A program made the position numbers and the translations under genes. From contig CALSOZ010000015.1 of the NCBI GenBank assembly GCA_943788095.1, forward strand, positions 1 to 37,579: DNA of 37,579 bases. The letters are read 5' to 3'. The notes below the pieces were generated by a model, which was not told the DNA's origin, did no database searches, and was given only the letters and a program-made list of their open reading frames with translations. This document shows, in pieces, positions 1-7,867 of this stretch; positions within the stretch are counted from its first letter, which is position 1, and each line of letters begins with the position of its first letter. The stretch is from an uncultured Flavobacteriaceae bacterium. Lineage in GTDB: Bacteria; Bacteroidota; Bacteroidia; Flavobacteriales; Flavobacteriaceae.

Positions 1-1305
1 TGACCTAAAGACTGCATAAAACTCAGTTAATCTTGGAGAGACACCCACAGTATCTTTAATCTGTTGCAGATTTTTTATTTCATTAATTGAGTCATAGGTG
101 TCGTACAGTTTTTGAATATTTTCTTTGGTTAATGGTGCAACATGAGTAGCAATGCTTCCAGAAGCTCGTGCCTTAATTGAATCGTTTTTATTTATTCTAT
201 ATATTTCTACGTCTTTTCCTGTTATCGTCTTACAATTGATGAAATCGTTAGCTGAAATATGACTAAGTGCCATCTCAATAAAAGCTTGATAAACATCCTC
301 AAATTCATAAGATTTTTGATTTGTTATTTTATTTTCTTTATAAGAATTATAAGCGGCACGAGCACAGGCAATTTTAAAAATACCTGGGCTGATTTCATAA
401 GTTAATTCCTCTTTTTCATCATCTGATTCATCTTGAAATTTAGGTTTGATTCCTTCTACAAAATCTTCATAACTCATTGATTGATGAAAAGTTGTAAATA
501 AGACATTTTTATTCTTATAAAGGTTATCGTATATCAATTTATTAGCTTTATGATTATCCTCTTGGTACTCATTGGGTGAAATGATACTTACAACTTTATC
601 AACTGTAGAATATGTTTTCCCTGTTCCAGGAGGTCCGTATAAAATGGTATTTAATTGGCCTATATCAATACACGATACACGGAACTCTGAAGAATAATAT
701 TTTAATAATAATTGCAATCCTTTTTTGTAATTTCCATCTGATTCAGAATATTCTTTTTTAAAATCAGAAGTGTTTAAAATATTTTTTTTGTCTTCATTGA
801 TATTATATTCATGCAGAATCTCCATTGCTGAATACCCCTTATTTTTAATGTTTAAATAGTCATTTTCAATATCTCTATGACTTTTCCCCTCTTTTAAATA
901 ACCATATATTATTTTTGCATGAATTTTTTCTTTTTTATTCTTTGTTTCATTCATGGATTCTATGGAATCCAACTTATATTCATTAAATAATTTTGAGCAT
1001 ATCGAATCAAACTCTTCCTTTGTTATTTTCTGAAACGATCCAGTCTCTGCTATGGGCTGATCAATTGATTTCTTAATTTCAAAAATCTTCTTTAACTTGA
1101 GATGATTCAAAGACTTAGAAACTACTTCTAAATTGTAATAAACTGTATCATCTAAATGAACCAGTATCTTATCTCCAGAAATAATTTCTTGTTCCTTAAT
1201 ATTTGTGTCTTCTGTTTCTATTCTGAAATCAAATTCAGTACCTGATTTAATACTTGAAAATGTATTAATTAGTGGGTCAATTGAAATTATATAGTGATTT
1301 GCCAT
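1..1305 (-). CDS. McrB-type AAA+ ATPase of an R-M operon (partial, C-terminus outside window)
   Basis: The frame is open from ATG at 1305 to the window edge, giving 435 residues without a stop. Walker A GPPGTGKT lies at residues 224-231. It is followed near residues 277-293 by TTFHQSMSYEDFVEGIKP, a signature of the McrB family of nucleotide-driven restriction motors. Walker B and the sensor motifs must lie beyond the edge. Residues 1-85 look beta-rich (GDKILV, then YYNLEVV, then LKLKKIFEI) and could be a PUA/EVE-like DNA-reading domain; that is inference. The gene starts 3 bases after the stop of the preceding gene, so it is the last visible cistron of the operon. By analogy with McrBC and LlaJI it should drive a nuclease partner by nucleotide hydrolysis; a McrC-like gene would be expected just beyond base 1. 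Confidence is high for the family, low for the N-terminal domain. Confidence 0.85.
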   Translation of the reverse strand, partial: MANHYIISIDPLINTFSSIKSGTEFDFRIETEDTNIKEQEIISGDKILVHLDDTVYYNLEVVSKSLNHLKLKKIFEIKKSIDQPIAETGSFQKITKEEFDSICSKLFNEYKLDSIESMNETKNKKEKIHAKIIYGYLKEGKSHRDIENDYLNIKNKGYSAMEILHEYNINEDKKNILNTSDFKKEYSESDGNYKKGLQLLLKYYSSEFRVSCIDIGQLNTILYGPPGTGKTYSTVDKVVSIISPNEYQEDNHKANKLIYDNLYKNKNVLFTTFHQSMSYEDFVEGIKPKFQDESDDEKEELTYEISPGIFKIACARAAYNSYKENKITNQKSYEFEDVYQAFIEMALSHISANDFINCKTITGKDVEIYRINKNDSIKARASGSIATHVAPLTKENIQKLYDTYDSINEIKNLQQIKDTVGVSPRLTEFYAVFRS

Positions 1306-1308
1306 ATC

Positions 1309-2445
1309 TTAATATTGAAATTTATCTTTTTGATTTAACACTTCATTTTCAAAATATTCTATTTGTGTTTTGTTATCATTTAGAATTTTGTCAATGAGAA
1401 TTTGAATTTTATCATTTTGTTTAGATGAATAATCATATATATCAGTATTTATAGTTTTGATGAAATTTACAATCCATTCTTTTCCTTTTGCTTTATGGCC
1501 ATCGGGAATTTTTTTTGCTATTTCCCTTAATATTTCCCTATTATGCTCATTGCCTGGGGAAATAACAAACTTTAACTGAACAAACCCTTTTCTATAAATT
1601 ATTTCATAGGAAAAACTTTCTTTGTGAAGCCAATTACCGTTACTTGTTTTTGGCACAATATCTTTAATTTTTTTAGTCAGAAACCGGACTCCTCCTTTAA
1701 CAGATGAGCCAACTACATAACCATTGTTTTCAATTGTTTTCTCTATTAATTTTTTAATATTTTCCTTTCTTTTTTTATCTTCTTTTGTATTTATAGCATC
1801 AGGTAAAATAAATTCAAATTTCTGCCAAACAAGAACCTTTTTTAAAACTTTATTAGTTTGAGAATTGGACAGTTCAATGAATTCATCATGCTTGTAATGA
1901 TCTAATAGATTTTCTTTATCAAAGAAAATGTTATAAAAATCAGAAGCTTCTTTTGAGTTCTTTTTTTTCTTTTCTTTAGATTTAAATTCAATTTTAAGTT
2001 TTCCTACTCTTTTGTTGTACTCAACTTGATTTAATTCAATAGAGCTTTGTGATTTACTGAATAAAGCATCTATGTTCAAAATTTCAAACCCTTTTTTATT
2101 ACACTGAAAAACAACAATATTTTTTCTAGTTCTAATATTCATATAATATTCAATACTATTTCCTTTATCATGTTTTTCGAAAATAATTTCGTCTCCAGCG
2201 TTTACATTATTTTTTTTCCAATATTTTCCAAGACCATTAACTCTTAATTCATTTCCGGGTGTTGTAATATTTATCTGGTCATAATAGGTGCCTGATTTTA
2301 AATCTAAAAATCGAGGTGAAGGGATGTCAAGAAAAATATTTTGTCCTGTTTTTGCTGTGACTGGTACAAGAACATAAGAATCGTTAGTTCCTTTTTTATT
2401 CAGTTCGGTATCGTTTAATGACTTTATGAATTGTTGAATTTTCAT
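1309..2445 (-). CDS. Putative restriction subunit with B3/EcoRII-N-like N-terminal domain
   Basis: 378 residues. Residues 1-105 match the N-terminus of the neighbouring HNH protein in order and spacing: FIKSL, KKGTNDSYVLVP, a SGTYYD strand, NELRV, GKYW and AGDEIIFEK. This pattern resembles the B3-like DNA-binding domain of EcoRII-type enzymes (G-x2-D/H-x-Y-x-IP). The middle is lysine-rich and probably a linker (about 150-170). The C-terminal third, with NGNWLHKESFSYEI and YRKGFVQLKFVIS, resembles the non-catalytic end of some PD-(D/E)xK-type proteins. I cannot identify a nuclease active site, so catalysis is not claimed. The start ATG overlaps the stop of the HNH gene as ATGA (2442-2445), indicating translational coupling. 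Its likely role is site recognition for the McrB-like motor encoded 3 bases downstream. It could instead be an effector with an unrecognised active site. Confidence 0.6.
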   Translation of the reverse strand: MKIQQFIKSLNDTELNKKGTNDSYVLVPVTAKTGQNIFLDIPSPRFLDLKSGTYYDQINITTPGNELRVNGLGKYWKKNNVNAGDEIIFEKHDKGNSIEYYMNIRTRKNIVVFQCNKKGFEILNIDALFSKSQSSIELNQVEYNKRVGKLKIEFKSKEKKKKNSKEASDFYNIFFDKENLLDHYKHDEFIELSNSQTNKVLKKVLVWQKFEFILPDAINTKEDKKRKENIKKLIEKTIENNGYVVGSSVKGGVRFLTKKIKDIVPKTSNGNWLHKESFSYEIIYRKGFVQLKFVISPGNEHNREILREIAKKIPDGHKAKGKEWIVNFIKTINTDIYDYSSKQNDKIQILIDKILNDNKTQIEYFENEVLNQKDKFQY

Positions 2446-3146
2446 CTTTTTAATTTTTCTTTTATTTCATCAATAGTAAAGGGCATAGGCCTTCTTTTAT
2501 GAATCATTGCGTGGCAATTTGGGCACACCGGAATCAAATCATTAATGGGGTCGACTTCATATAATTCTCCTATCTCTGAAACTGGTTTAATATGATGAAC
2601 ATGGATAAATCCATCACCAACATCGCCATACTCGGCACTGAAATCAAATTCACAAGCTGCGCATAAAGCTCCATAATGTTCAATGCATTTATCTCTTGCT
2701 TTGGTATTGCGTTCATATTTATTTACCAAAATACTCTGTTTAGAACCTTCAAGATAATATTCCGCGGCATCTTCGTTTACTTCATCTGGTTGTAAAGTGA
2801 AAGTTGGGTGTGAACCAGGCACTCCATTTTTTAATAAATCAATCACAAATTTTGTTGAACCACTCGAAATTAATTTTTCAATAACTATTTCATCATCAAC
2901 AACTGCATTTTTATCATCAAAGTAGCTCCCGAATTGTGTCAGGCGAAATTCCCCATTGGCTGCATTTGAAAATGGAAAGTCATATAAGACTCCTGAGATT
3001 TTATCAATACATGTTATATTTTTCGGAGGATGACCAAAAAATGCAGGTGGGTCTGTTTTTTTTGGAATAGTTATGTATTTGTCATGCATACCTGCCTCAC
3101 CCAGATTAGAAGGGTATAGTTTTTTAACAAATGATAATTGATCCAT
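2442..3146 (-). CDS. HNH endonuclease with B3/EcoRII-N-like DNA-recognition domain
   Basis: 234 residues in two domains. Residues 1-108 are the putative reader domain shared with the next gene (FVKKL, GMHDKYITIP, SGVLYD, GEFRL, GSYF, DDEIVIEK). Residues 150-234 form a classic zinc-bound HNH/McrA-type nuclease: C162-x2-C165, H182-x-H184-H185 in IHVHHIKP, N202-D203, C208-x2-C211-H212 and H216 in VCPNCHAMIH. All expected metal and zinc ligands are present. It lies 9 bases after the first-listed methyltransferase gene and overlaps the next gene by 4 bases. In this operon it is the best visible candidate for the DNA-cleaving restriction enzyme, acting at the site protected by the two methyltransferases. 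Family assignment is firm; the cleavage site and dependence on the ATPase are inference. Confidence 0.85.
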   Translation of the reverse strand: MDQLSFVKKLYPSNLGEAGMHDKYITIPKKTDPPAFFGHPPKNITCIDKISGVLYDFPFSNAANGEFRLTQFGSYFDDKNAVVDDEIVIEKLISSGSTKFVIDLLKNGVPGSHPTFTLQPDEVNEDAAEYYLEGSKQSILVNKYERNTKARDKCIEHYGALCAACEFDFSAEYGDVGDGFIHVHHIKPVSEIGELYEVDPINDLIPVCPNCHAMIHKRRPMPFTIDEIKEKLKR

Positions 3147-3155
3147 ACTAATATT

Positions 3156-4679
3156 TTATAAATGTTTTTTAATTGCCTTTGCAATTCCTCTGGCCATTAC
3201 GGGAGGAACAGCATTTCCAATTTGCATATATGTTTTTAAATAAGCGCCTAAAAAGACATAGTCATCAGGAAAAGATTGTATTCTGGCCGCTTCTCTTGGA
3301 GTAATACTTCTCACTTGCCTTGGGTGTATATGAGAATGGCAATCCATTTTTAGATGTGCTGTTATTGTTCTTGAAGGTCTGTCTTCAATCAGTTTAAAAT
3401 ATTTGTCTTTAAAAATATGATTACGGTGTTTGTATGGCATAACATGCTTTATATTATCACTTGTCCCATCTTCTCCTTGTTTTAGAGTTCCGTATATTTC
3501 ATAATTAATATCATTTGTATATCTAGCTTTGTGGTTAAAAACATATTCTATTTTTCTCCCTTCATTGATGAGCTTCAAATAAGAGTTTTCATTGCCATTA
3601 AATTGATTTATATCCACTTTTTTACCTGTGATTTCATCATCAACTTCAGTCATGTTTTTAATCCGTGGAGCATCAAGAGGCTTTATGTATCCAAGAGCAT
3701 CTCTTAAAATATGACCTTTATTTTGGGAATAATTGTTTTCAATTTCTTGAATTATTGAGAAAGGGGTTATTTTTCTTTTTTCAGAAATATCATTTCTTAT
3801 GGCAATAAAAATTAACCGTTGTCTTTTCTGGGCAACTCCAAAATCATTTGACACTAATACTTTACAACCAACTGAATATGTAAAAGTTTTGTTTCCTTTT
3901 TCTATACTAATGTTTTTGTAGTCTTCAACTACTTGTTCTGCGTAAGGAAGCATCCCTCTTACATTTTCCATCACAACAAACTTTGGTGCAATCTTTTCAA
4001 TTGCTTTTAAATAATATTTATAAAGCTCATTTCTTGGATCATCAATGATTCTTTGCTGATTAGCTGAACTAAAACCCTGGCATGGTGGCCCTCCAATTAC
4101 AATATCTATTTCATTATCAATATACTCATCTAAATGATCAACAATATTTCGAATATCACCTAAAATAACCCTATCGTCTGGTACTTCAGGATGATTGTAT
4201 CTAAAAGTTTCTATACAAACATCTTCATAGTCATTAGCAAGATCAATCTTAAAACCTTCTTGACTAAACCCAAGGCTTAAACCACCAGCACCACAGAAGA
4301 AATCAACAGTTAGTGGCCTGTTATTTTTGTTAGACTTTTCTTGAATAATCTTCCTTTTTCTCGGGTCTAAATTGTTTAGTAAACCTCCGATCAATTTTTG
4401 GTACTTAAGGTTAAAATTAATTGCTATGATGAATTCTTTATAAAGGGGTGTTTTTAGTACTTTTATTAAATGATTTTGTTCATCCTCTGAGTTTGATTCA
4501 ATTATTCTAAGCTCTTTTAGTCTTTTTATTGTACTATTTGATATTTCTGGATCTACTGAAGAAACAACAAGATTATTCCTTTGTGCAAAAACATTTATAA
4601 GCTTAATAAAAAGATTAACCTTTTCTACAAAGAATTTTTTTTCTCTAGAGTTCTCTATTTTTTTTATGTTTTTAAACAT
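3156..4679 (-). CDS. DNA (cytosine-5-)-methyltransferase with N-terminal extension
   Basis: 507 residues. C5-cytosine methyltransferase motifs appear in canonical order: motif I DFFCGAGGLSLGF (about 126-138), motif IV GGPPCQGFSS with the catalytic Cys at 200, motif VI ENVRG (about 238-242), motif VIII QKRQRLIFIAIR (about 285), then ITPREAARIQSFPDDY and motif X GNAVPPVMARGIAKAI at the C-terminus. The target-recognition region lies between VIII and IX. A 120-residue segment precedes motif I, longer than in simple Dcm-type enzymes, and contains helix-rich lysine/isoleucine-rich sequence; it may contact DNA or a partner. The gene begins one base after the end of the upstream methyltransferase. 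It protects host DNA from the restriction proteins downstream; two enzymes in tandem suggest one per strand of an asymmetric site. Confidence 0.93.
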   Translation of the reverse strand: MFKNIKKIENSREKKFFVEKVNLFIKLINVFAQRNNLVVSSVDPEISNSTIKRLKELRIIESNSEDEQNHLIKVLKTPLYKEFIIAINFNLKYQKLIGGLLNNLDPRKRKIIQEKSNKNNRPLTVDFFCGAGGLSLGFSQEGFKIDLANDYEDVCIETFRYNHPEVPDDRVILGDIRNIVDHLDEYIDNEIDIVIGGPPCQGFSSANQQRIIDDPRNELYKYYLKAIEKIAPKFVVMENVRGMLPYAEQVVEDYKNISIEKGNKTFTYSVGCKVLVSNDFGVAQKRQRLIFIAIRNDISEKRKITPFSIIQEIENNYSQNKGHILRDALGYIKPLDAPRIKNMTEVDDEITGKKVDINQFNGNENSYLKLINEGRKIEYVFNHKARYTNDINYEIYGTLKQGEDGTSDNIKHVMPYKHRNHIFKDKYFKLIEDRPSRTITAHLKMDCHSHIHPRQVRSITPREAARIQSFPDDYVFLGAYLKTYMQIGNAVPPVMARGIAKAIKKHL

Positions 4680-4680
4680 A

Positions 4681-5886
4681 TTATAACGTTGCTAAAACTT
4701 GTTTAATACTTTTTGCGATAGCCTCGGCCATTAATGGAGGCACAGCATTACCAATTTGTTTGTACTGTTGGGTTCTCGAACCTTCAAAAATAAAATCATC
4801 AGGAAATGATTGAAGTCTTGCTGCTTCACGAGGTGTTATTGTTCTTTCTTGTTTTGGATCTGGATGTATAAACTGATTACCATCTTTGTATAGATGCGCA
4901 ATAATTGTTCTCGCAGGCTTGTCCCAAAATTGAACAACGTAACTGTTGTTAAACACTCTTTTATTAATATGATTCAAGGATGGTTTTTTTTCTAATAGAT
5001 CTGTAAAAGTCCATTTGTTTTTGCTCATTTCATAATATCTCTTTCGATCTTTTTCATTGTGTGTTCTTGATACATGGTCTAATATAATAGTTTCTTTTTT
5101 GGACCTTATTTTTGATAAATAGTCGTTCCATGAACTAATACTATGGTCAAATACCTTTTCACCTTCACCTGGTTTGATTGTTGGTAGGTCATAAATAGCA
5201 TCCTTAACTGTTGCATATTTTTTCTTGCCTTTTTTTTCTTCATCTGAGGAATTAGGATTGTAATGTGTTTTTATTATTCCATTGTATATTTCTGTTGGAT
5301 TAATTTCTATATTCTTTCTAACCCCAATTAGAATAACTCTTTTTCTTACTTGTGGAACACCGTAATCACAAGAATTTAAAACCATATCATTCGGAGATTT
5401 GATAAGTTTATAATCTTTACCAAGCTTTTTTAGAATGATATTTACCGTTTTTTCGTTTCCAAGTTTAGCAGATAACAAACCTGTTACATTTTCAAAAACA
5501 AATATTTTAGGTTTAAAATGATTTAAGATTTTTTCATAACTCTCAAAAAGATAATTTCTTGGATCATCTTGCATCCCCTTGTCATCTTTCGCCCTACCTA
5601 GTGACGAGAAGCTTTGACATGGTGGTCCACCAATTAATAAGTCGACAGACTTACCTGATATTTCTAATTCAATTTGTTCAATAATATCCTTATCAGTTAT
5701 ATCTTTCTCTAGAACACTTATTTCATTCTCTTGGTAGCCATAATGTTTCATTCTAGTTCGTAGGCTCTCACAAGCATAATGATCATATTCAACATGTGTT
5801 AAACCTTGAAAACCTTGTTTGTAGAACCCTTCACTTAATCCGCCACAACCTGCAAATAGGTCTATAAATGTATATTTCTTACTCAT
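4681..5886 (-). CDS. DNA (cytosine-5-)-methyltransferase
   Basis: 401 residues, a complete C5-cytosine methyltransferase: motif I FIDLFAGCGGLSEGF (7-21), motif IV GGPPCQSFSS with catalytic Cys 90, motif VI ENVTGLL, motif VIII QVRKRVILIGVR, TPREAARLQSFPDDF, and motif X GNAVPPLMAEAIAKSI. I chose the ATG at 5886 (MSKKYTF) over an upstream TTG at 5892 because motif I then sits at the usual distance from the N-terminus. The start overlaps the end of the controller gene by 8 bases, so translation is probably coupled. The region between motifs VIII and IX differs from that of the downstream methyltransferase, so the two probably recognise different sequences or opposite strands of one asymmetric site. 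Confidence 0.94.
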   Translation of the reverse strand: MSKKYTFIDLFAGCGGLSEGFYKQGFQGLTHVEYDHYACESLRTRMKHYGYQENEISVLEKDITDKDIIEQIELEISGKSVDLLIGGPPCQSFSSLGRAKDDKGMQDDPRNYLFESYEKILNHFKPKIFVFENVTGLLSAKLGNEKTVNIILKKLGKDYKLIKSPNDMVLNSCDYGVPQVRKRVILIGVRKNIEINPTEIYNGIIKTHYNPNSSDEEKKGKKKYATVKDAIYDLPTIKPGEGEKVFDHSISSWNDYLSKIRSKKETIILDHVSRTHNEKDRKRYYEMSKNKWTFTDLLEKKPSLNHINKRVFNNSYVVQFWDKPARTIIAHLYKDGNQFIHPDPKQERTITPREAARLQSFPDDFIFEGSRTQQYKQIGNAVPPLMAEAIAKSIKQVLATL

Positions 5887-6070
5887 GTTCAACTAAAAGT
5901 TCTTTTACACTGATGTTTAATATTTCAGCAATTTCATTAAGGCACTCAATATTCGGCTGTCTTCTGTTTTGCACATACCCGTTCACCATGTTGTAGCTCT
6001 TACCAAGTTTATCAGCGAGCCAAATTTGCTTAATGCCTTTCTCTTTAAGTACTTCTTTTATACGATTCAT
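5879..6070 (-). CDS. XRE-family HTH regulator, probable R-M controller (C) protein
   Basis: 63 residues from ATG at 6070. An upstream GTG at 6091 would add 7 residues, but ATG places the helix-turn-helix at the normal position. The whole protein is one XRE/Cro-type domain: RIKEVLKEKGIKQIWLADKL, GKSYNMVNGYVQNRRQPN, LNEIAEILNISVKELL. Small XRE proteins placed first in type II R-M operons commonly act as controller proteins that delay restriction until methylation is complete. Here it overlaps the methyltransferase start by 8 bases and heads all five downstream genes. Inverted repeats lie just upstream (6073-6081 and 6101-6117) and could be its operators. Family confidence is high; the controller role follows from position. 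Confidence 0.87.
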   Translation of the reverse strand: MNRIKEVLKEKGIKQIWLADKLGKSYNMVNGYVQNRRQPNIECLNEIAEILNISVKELLVEHE

Positions 6071-6072
6071 AG

Positions 6073-6117
6073 TTACTGTAATAGTAGGCACAATATAACT
6101 AAAAATATCTCATTTTT
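6073..6117 (-). promoter_or_regulatory. Candidate operator region of the R-M operon (two inverted repeats)
   Basis: Two short inverted repeats precede the controller ATG. One is TTAC-T-GTAA at 6073-6081, only 2 bases upstream of the start. The other is AAAAAT-N5-ATTTTT at 6101-6117, with 6-base arms. Controller proteins often bind paired symmetric sites in their own leader. The DNA is very AT-rich, so the longer repeat could be chance. Confidence 0.3.
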
Positions 6118-6144
6118 CGAGTACTTTTTAACTAAATCTTCTAC

Positions 6145-6152
6145 CAAATATA
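6145..6152 (-). promoter_or_regulatory. Possible -7 element (TATATTTG) for the R-M operon
   Basis: On the minus strand TATATTTG matches the Bacteroidota -7 consensus TAnnTTTG. No well-spaced -33 TTG is visible (nearest about 25 bases upstream). If used, the leader would be about 65-70 bases and would include both inverted repeats. Confidence 0.35.
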
Positions 6153-6275
6153 ACAATTGCCAAAATAGTAGTCATACCAACAGATATGGGGTTATTAAAG
6201 ATTTGTTATTGGTTTTCTTTTGGTCTTTCTGATCCAATCAATGACTCTGCAATTTTTAGTCGACTTTTATATTTC

Positions 6276-6626
6276 TCAACTTCTACTCAATGCCTGTTTT
6301 AAGGCATAGTTAGATTCATCCCGGTCGTGAATGGCTTTGTTAGATCGTTGTTGCATATTGGAAGCGTACTCATCTGTAGTGTCCCGCTGCGCTTTTAACT
6401 TTTGAATTTCTTTATTTTTTAACTCTAAAGCTCTTTCTAATTTCACTTCTTTTGGTGTGGGTTCTCCAATTGTACCATAATCATTTTTATGATGTTCTAT
6501 AAGTGTTAGTGCCCATTCAGATACACTCACGTTATATTTTGCTGCGAGTCTTACATATTCAGCTTTTTGAGCAGCAGAGACCCTTGTACTAAGGGTCACG
6601 TTTCTGTAATGCATATTGTTTTCCAT
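6276..6626 (-). CDS. Small ribbon-helix-helix-like protein with coiled-coil tail
   Basis: 116 residues, starting at ATG 6626 (MENNMHYRN). Residues 6-45 have the pattern strand-helix-helix: RNVTLSTRVSAAQKAEYVRL, then a NVSVSEWALTLIEHH helix, as in Arc/MetJ or MobC-type DNA-binding proteins of plasmids and integrative elements. Residues 60-110 are highly charged with heptad character (VKLERALELKNKEIQKLKAQ) and probably form a coiled coil. It is separated from the controller gene by about 200 bases and is not clearly part of that operon. A role in element maintenance, mobilisation or autoregulation is plausible but unproven. No catalytic motif is visible. Confidence 0.55.
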   Translation of the reverse strand: MENNMHYRNVTLSTRVSAAQKAEYVRLAAKYNVSVSEWALTLIEHHKNDYGTIGEPTPKEVKLERALELKNKEIQKLKAQRDTTDEYASNMQQRSNKAIHDRDESNYALKQALSRS

Positions 6627-6872
6627 TGTTTTTATTGTATTTAAGTTATTAATCTACAGCCTGTTGACTTGGTGTTTACTCAAGGACATCTCACAGTCTT
6701 TATTTTTACTCACTTTTCGTGATTGTTTCAAAAAATAAAAATTATTTCCTTTAATAATTCTTTATTGACTTTGTATGATGAAGTCCATTGATAAGTGCAA
6801 TATATCTATTAATTTTGAGAAAGTTGTACCATTACAACGATTTATATATAACTTTTTTGTTTCTTTGTATTT

Positions 6873-7757
6873 ATGGATAGTAAATTTGTTTTAGATCCTT
6901 ATTTTGGTGAGTTATCAGACCCCGATAGTTTGATTAATTATATATGCACACCATTGTTTTTAAAAACAAAAGTTGATGTACAATATTATGAGATTTTAAA
7001 CTGGGAGAGGTTTGGTTTATTAGACATTGATCTTGGTTTAAGTACCCTAAAAACAGACTATAAAAAAACAGCGATAAGCTTTGTGCAGTATGTTTGGATT
7101 AAGATGATTGAGTCCTTAAACAAATATGGTTTTTCCTATGATGACATAAGAGCAATTAGAGCCAAATTGGGTCAAAAATTGCATTTCGAGCTCAATTATA
7201 ACCAAAGGATTGCAGAGAATAAAGCATTACAAACGTCAGATAATCACAAAGAAGGCTATATCACTGAGCTTGAAAAGCTAATATTATCTACAATCGCTCA
7301 TAAAAAAAACTATACTTTTTTCTTTTTTATAGATGTACCTGCAGACTATTTTTTGTTTTCAGATGATTTATTAGAAATGTTTCATTCTAGCAATGAAAGT
7401 TATTTTTTTCTTGACAAATTTAAAAAAGACCATTTCAGCTTTTCATTCTATAAAATATTTGAACCTTTTCTTCATGGCGATTCACATCAATTTGACAACA
7501 GGTCAATTTCAATGCTTTCAGATGAAGAAGATAAAGTACTAAGAATGATAAGACGGAATTATAACGAGTTAAAATCCATTACAATTCGGTTCAATCAATC
7601 CAAGCCAACGCATTTAGAAATTAAAACAACAAAGCAAGTTTCAGCAGAAAGTCGAATTATGGAACACATTCAAAAAAGAGATTATTCAACCATTGTTATT
7701 CAAACAGTTGATGGGAGTGTGGTTAATTTTGAAAATACAAAGAAATATAAATTATGA
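6873..7757 (+). CDS. MerR-like HTH protein of the recombinase module
   Basis: 294 residues. Residues about 38-105 read like a MerR-type winged helix: YYEILNWERFGLLDID, a YKKTAISFVQYVWIKMIESL helix, then YGFSYDDIRAIRAKL, matching the 'conditions, GL, fS..d...i..L...G.sl..I' layout of that family. The remaining 190 residues are not recognised; they are aromatic-rich and end with VDGSVVNFENTKKYKL. The gene heads a plus-strand module in which each following reading frame overlaps the previous by ATGA, ending with a serine recombinase. Its likely role is to regulate or assist excision and integration of the island. The C-terminal function is unknown. Confidence 0.6.
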   Translation: MDSKFVLDPYFGELSDPDSLINYICTPLFLKTKVDVQYYEILNWERFGLLDIDLGLSTLKTDYKKTAISFVQYVWIKMIESLNKYGFSYDDIRAIRAKLGQKLHFELNYNQRIAENKALQTSDNHKEGYITELEKLILSTIAHKKNYTFFFFIDVPADYFLFSDDLLEMFHSSNESYFFLDKFKKDHFSFSFYKIFEPFLHGDSHQFDNRSISMLSDEEDKVLRMIRRNYNELKSITIRFNQSKPTHLEIKTTKQVSAESRIMEHIQKRDYSTIVIQTVDGSVVNFENTKKYKL

Positions 7758-7867
7758 TACTGAATACCTCAGATCAATTGATACGTCACAATCCTATTGT
7801 ACCAAGCAAAGGAATTGTACATACATCAAAATCATGTTATCAGAATATGAATGCAAAATCATTTTAA
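7754..7867 (+). CDS. Possible 37-residue overlapping ORF
   Basis: An ATG at 7754 overlaps the stop of the MerR-like gene as ATGA and opens 37 codons (MILNTSDQLIRH... to ...NMNAKSF, stop TAA). The arrangement is what translational coupling would need. It overlaps the next small ORF in another frame by 34 bases. No domain is recognisable, and so short an ORF could be chance. Confidence 0.3.
   Translation: MILNTSDQLIRHNPIVPSKGIVHTSKSCYQNMNAKSF

Noticed and set aside
1-1305. Stand-alone type IV (McrBC) restriction
   Set aside because: The ATPase gene is coupled to two cognate methyltransferases, which does not fit a purely methylation-dependent system; the McrC partner is not visible.
5969-6232. 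87-codon plus-strand ORF over the controller gene
   Set aside because: It is antisense to a convincing XRE protein and its translation is low-complexity and domain-free.
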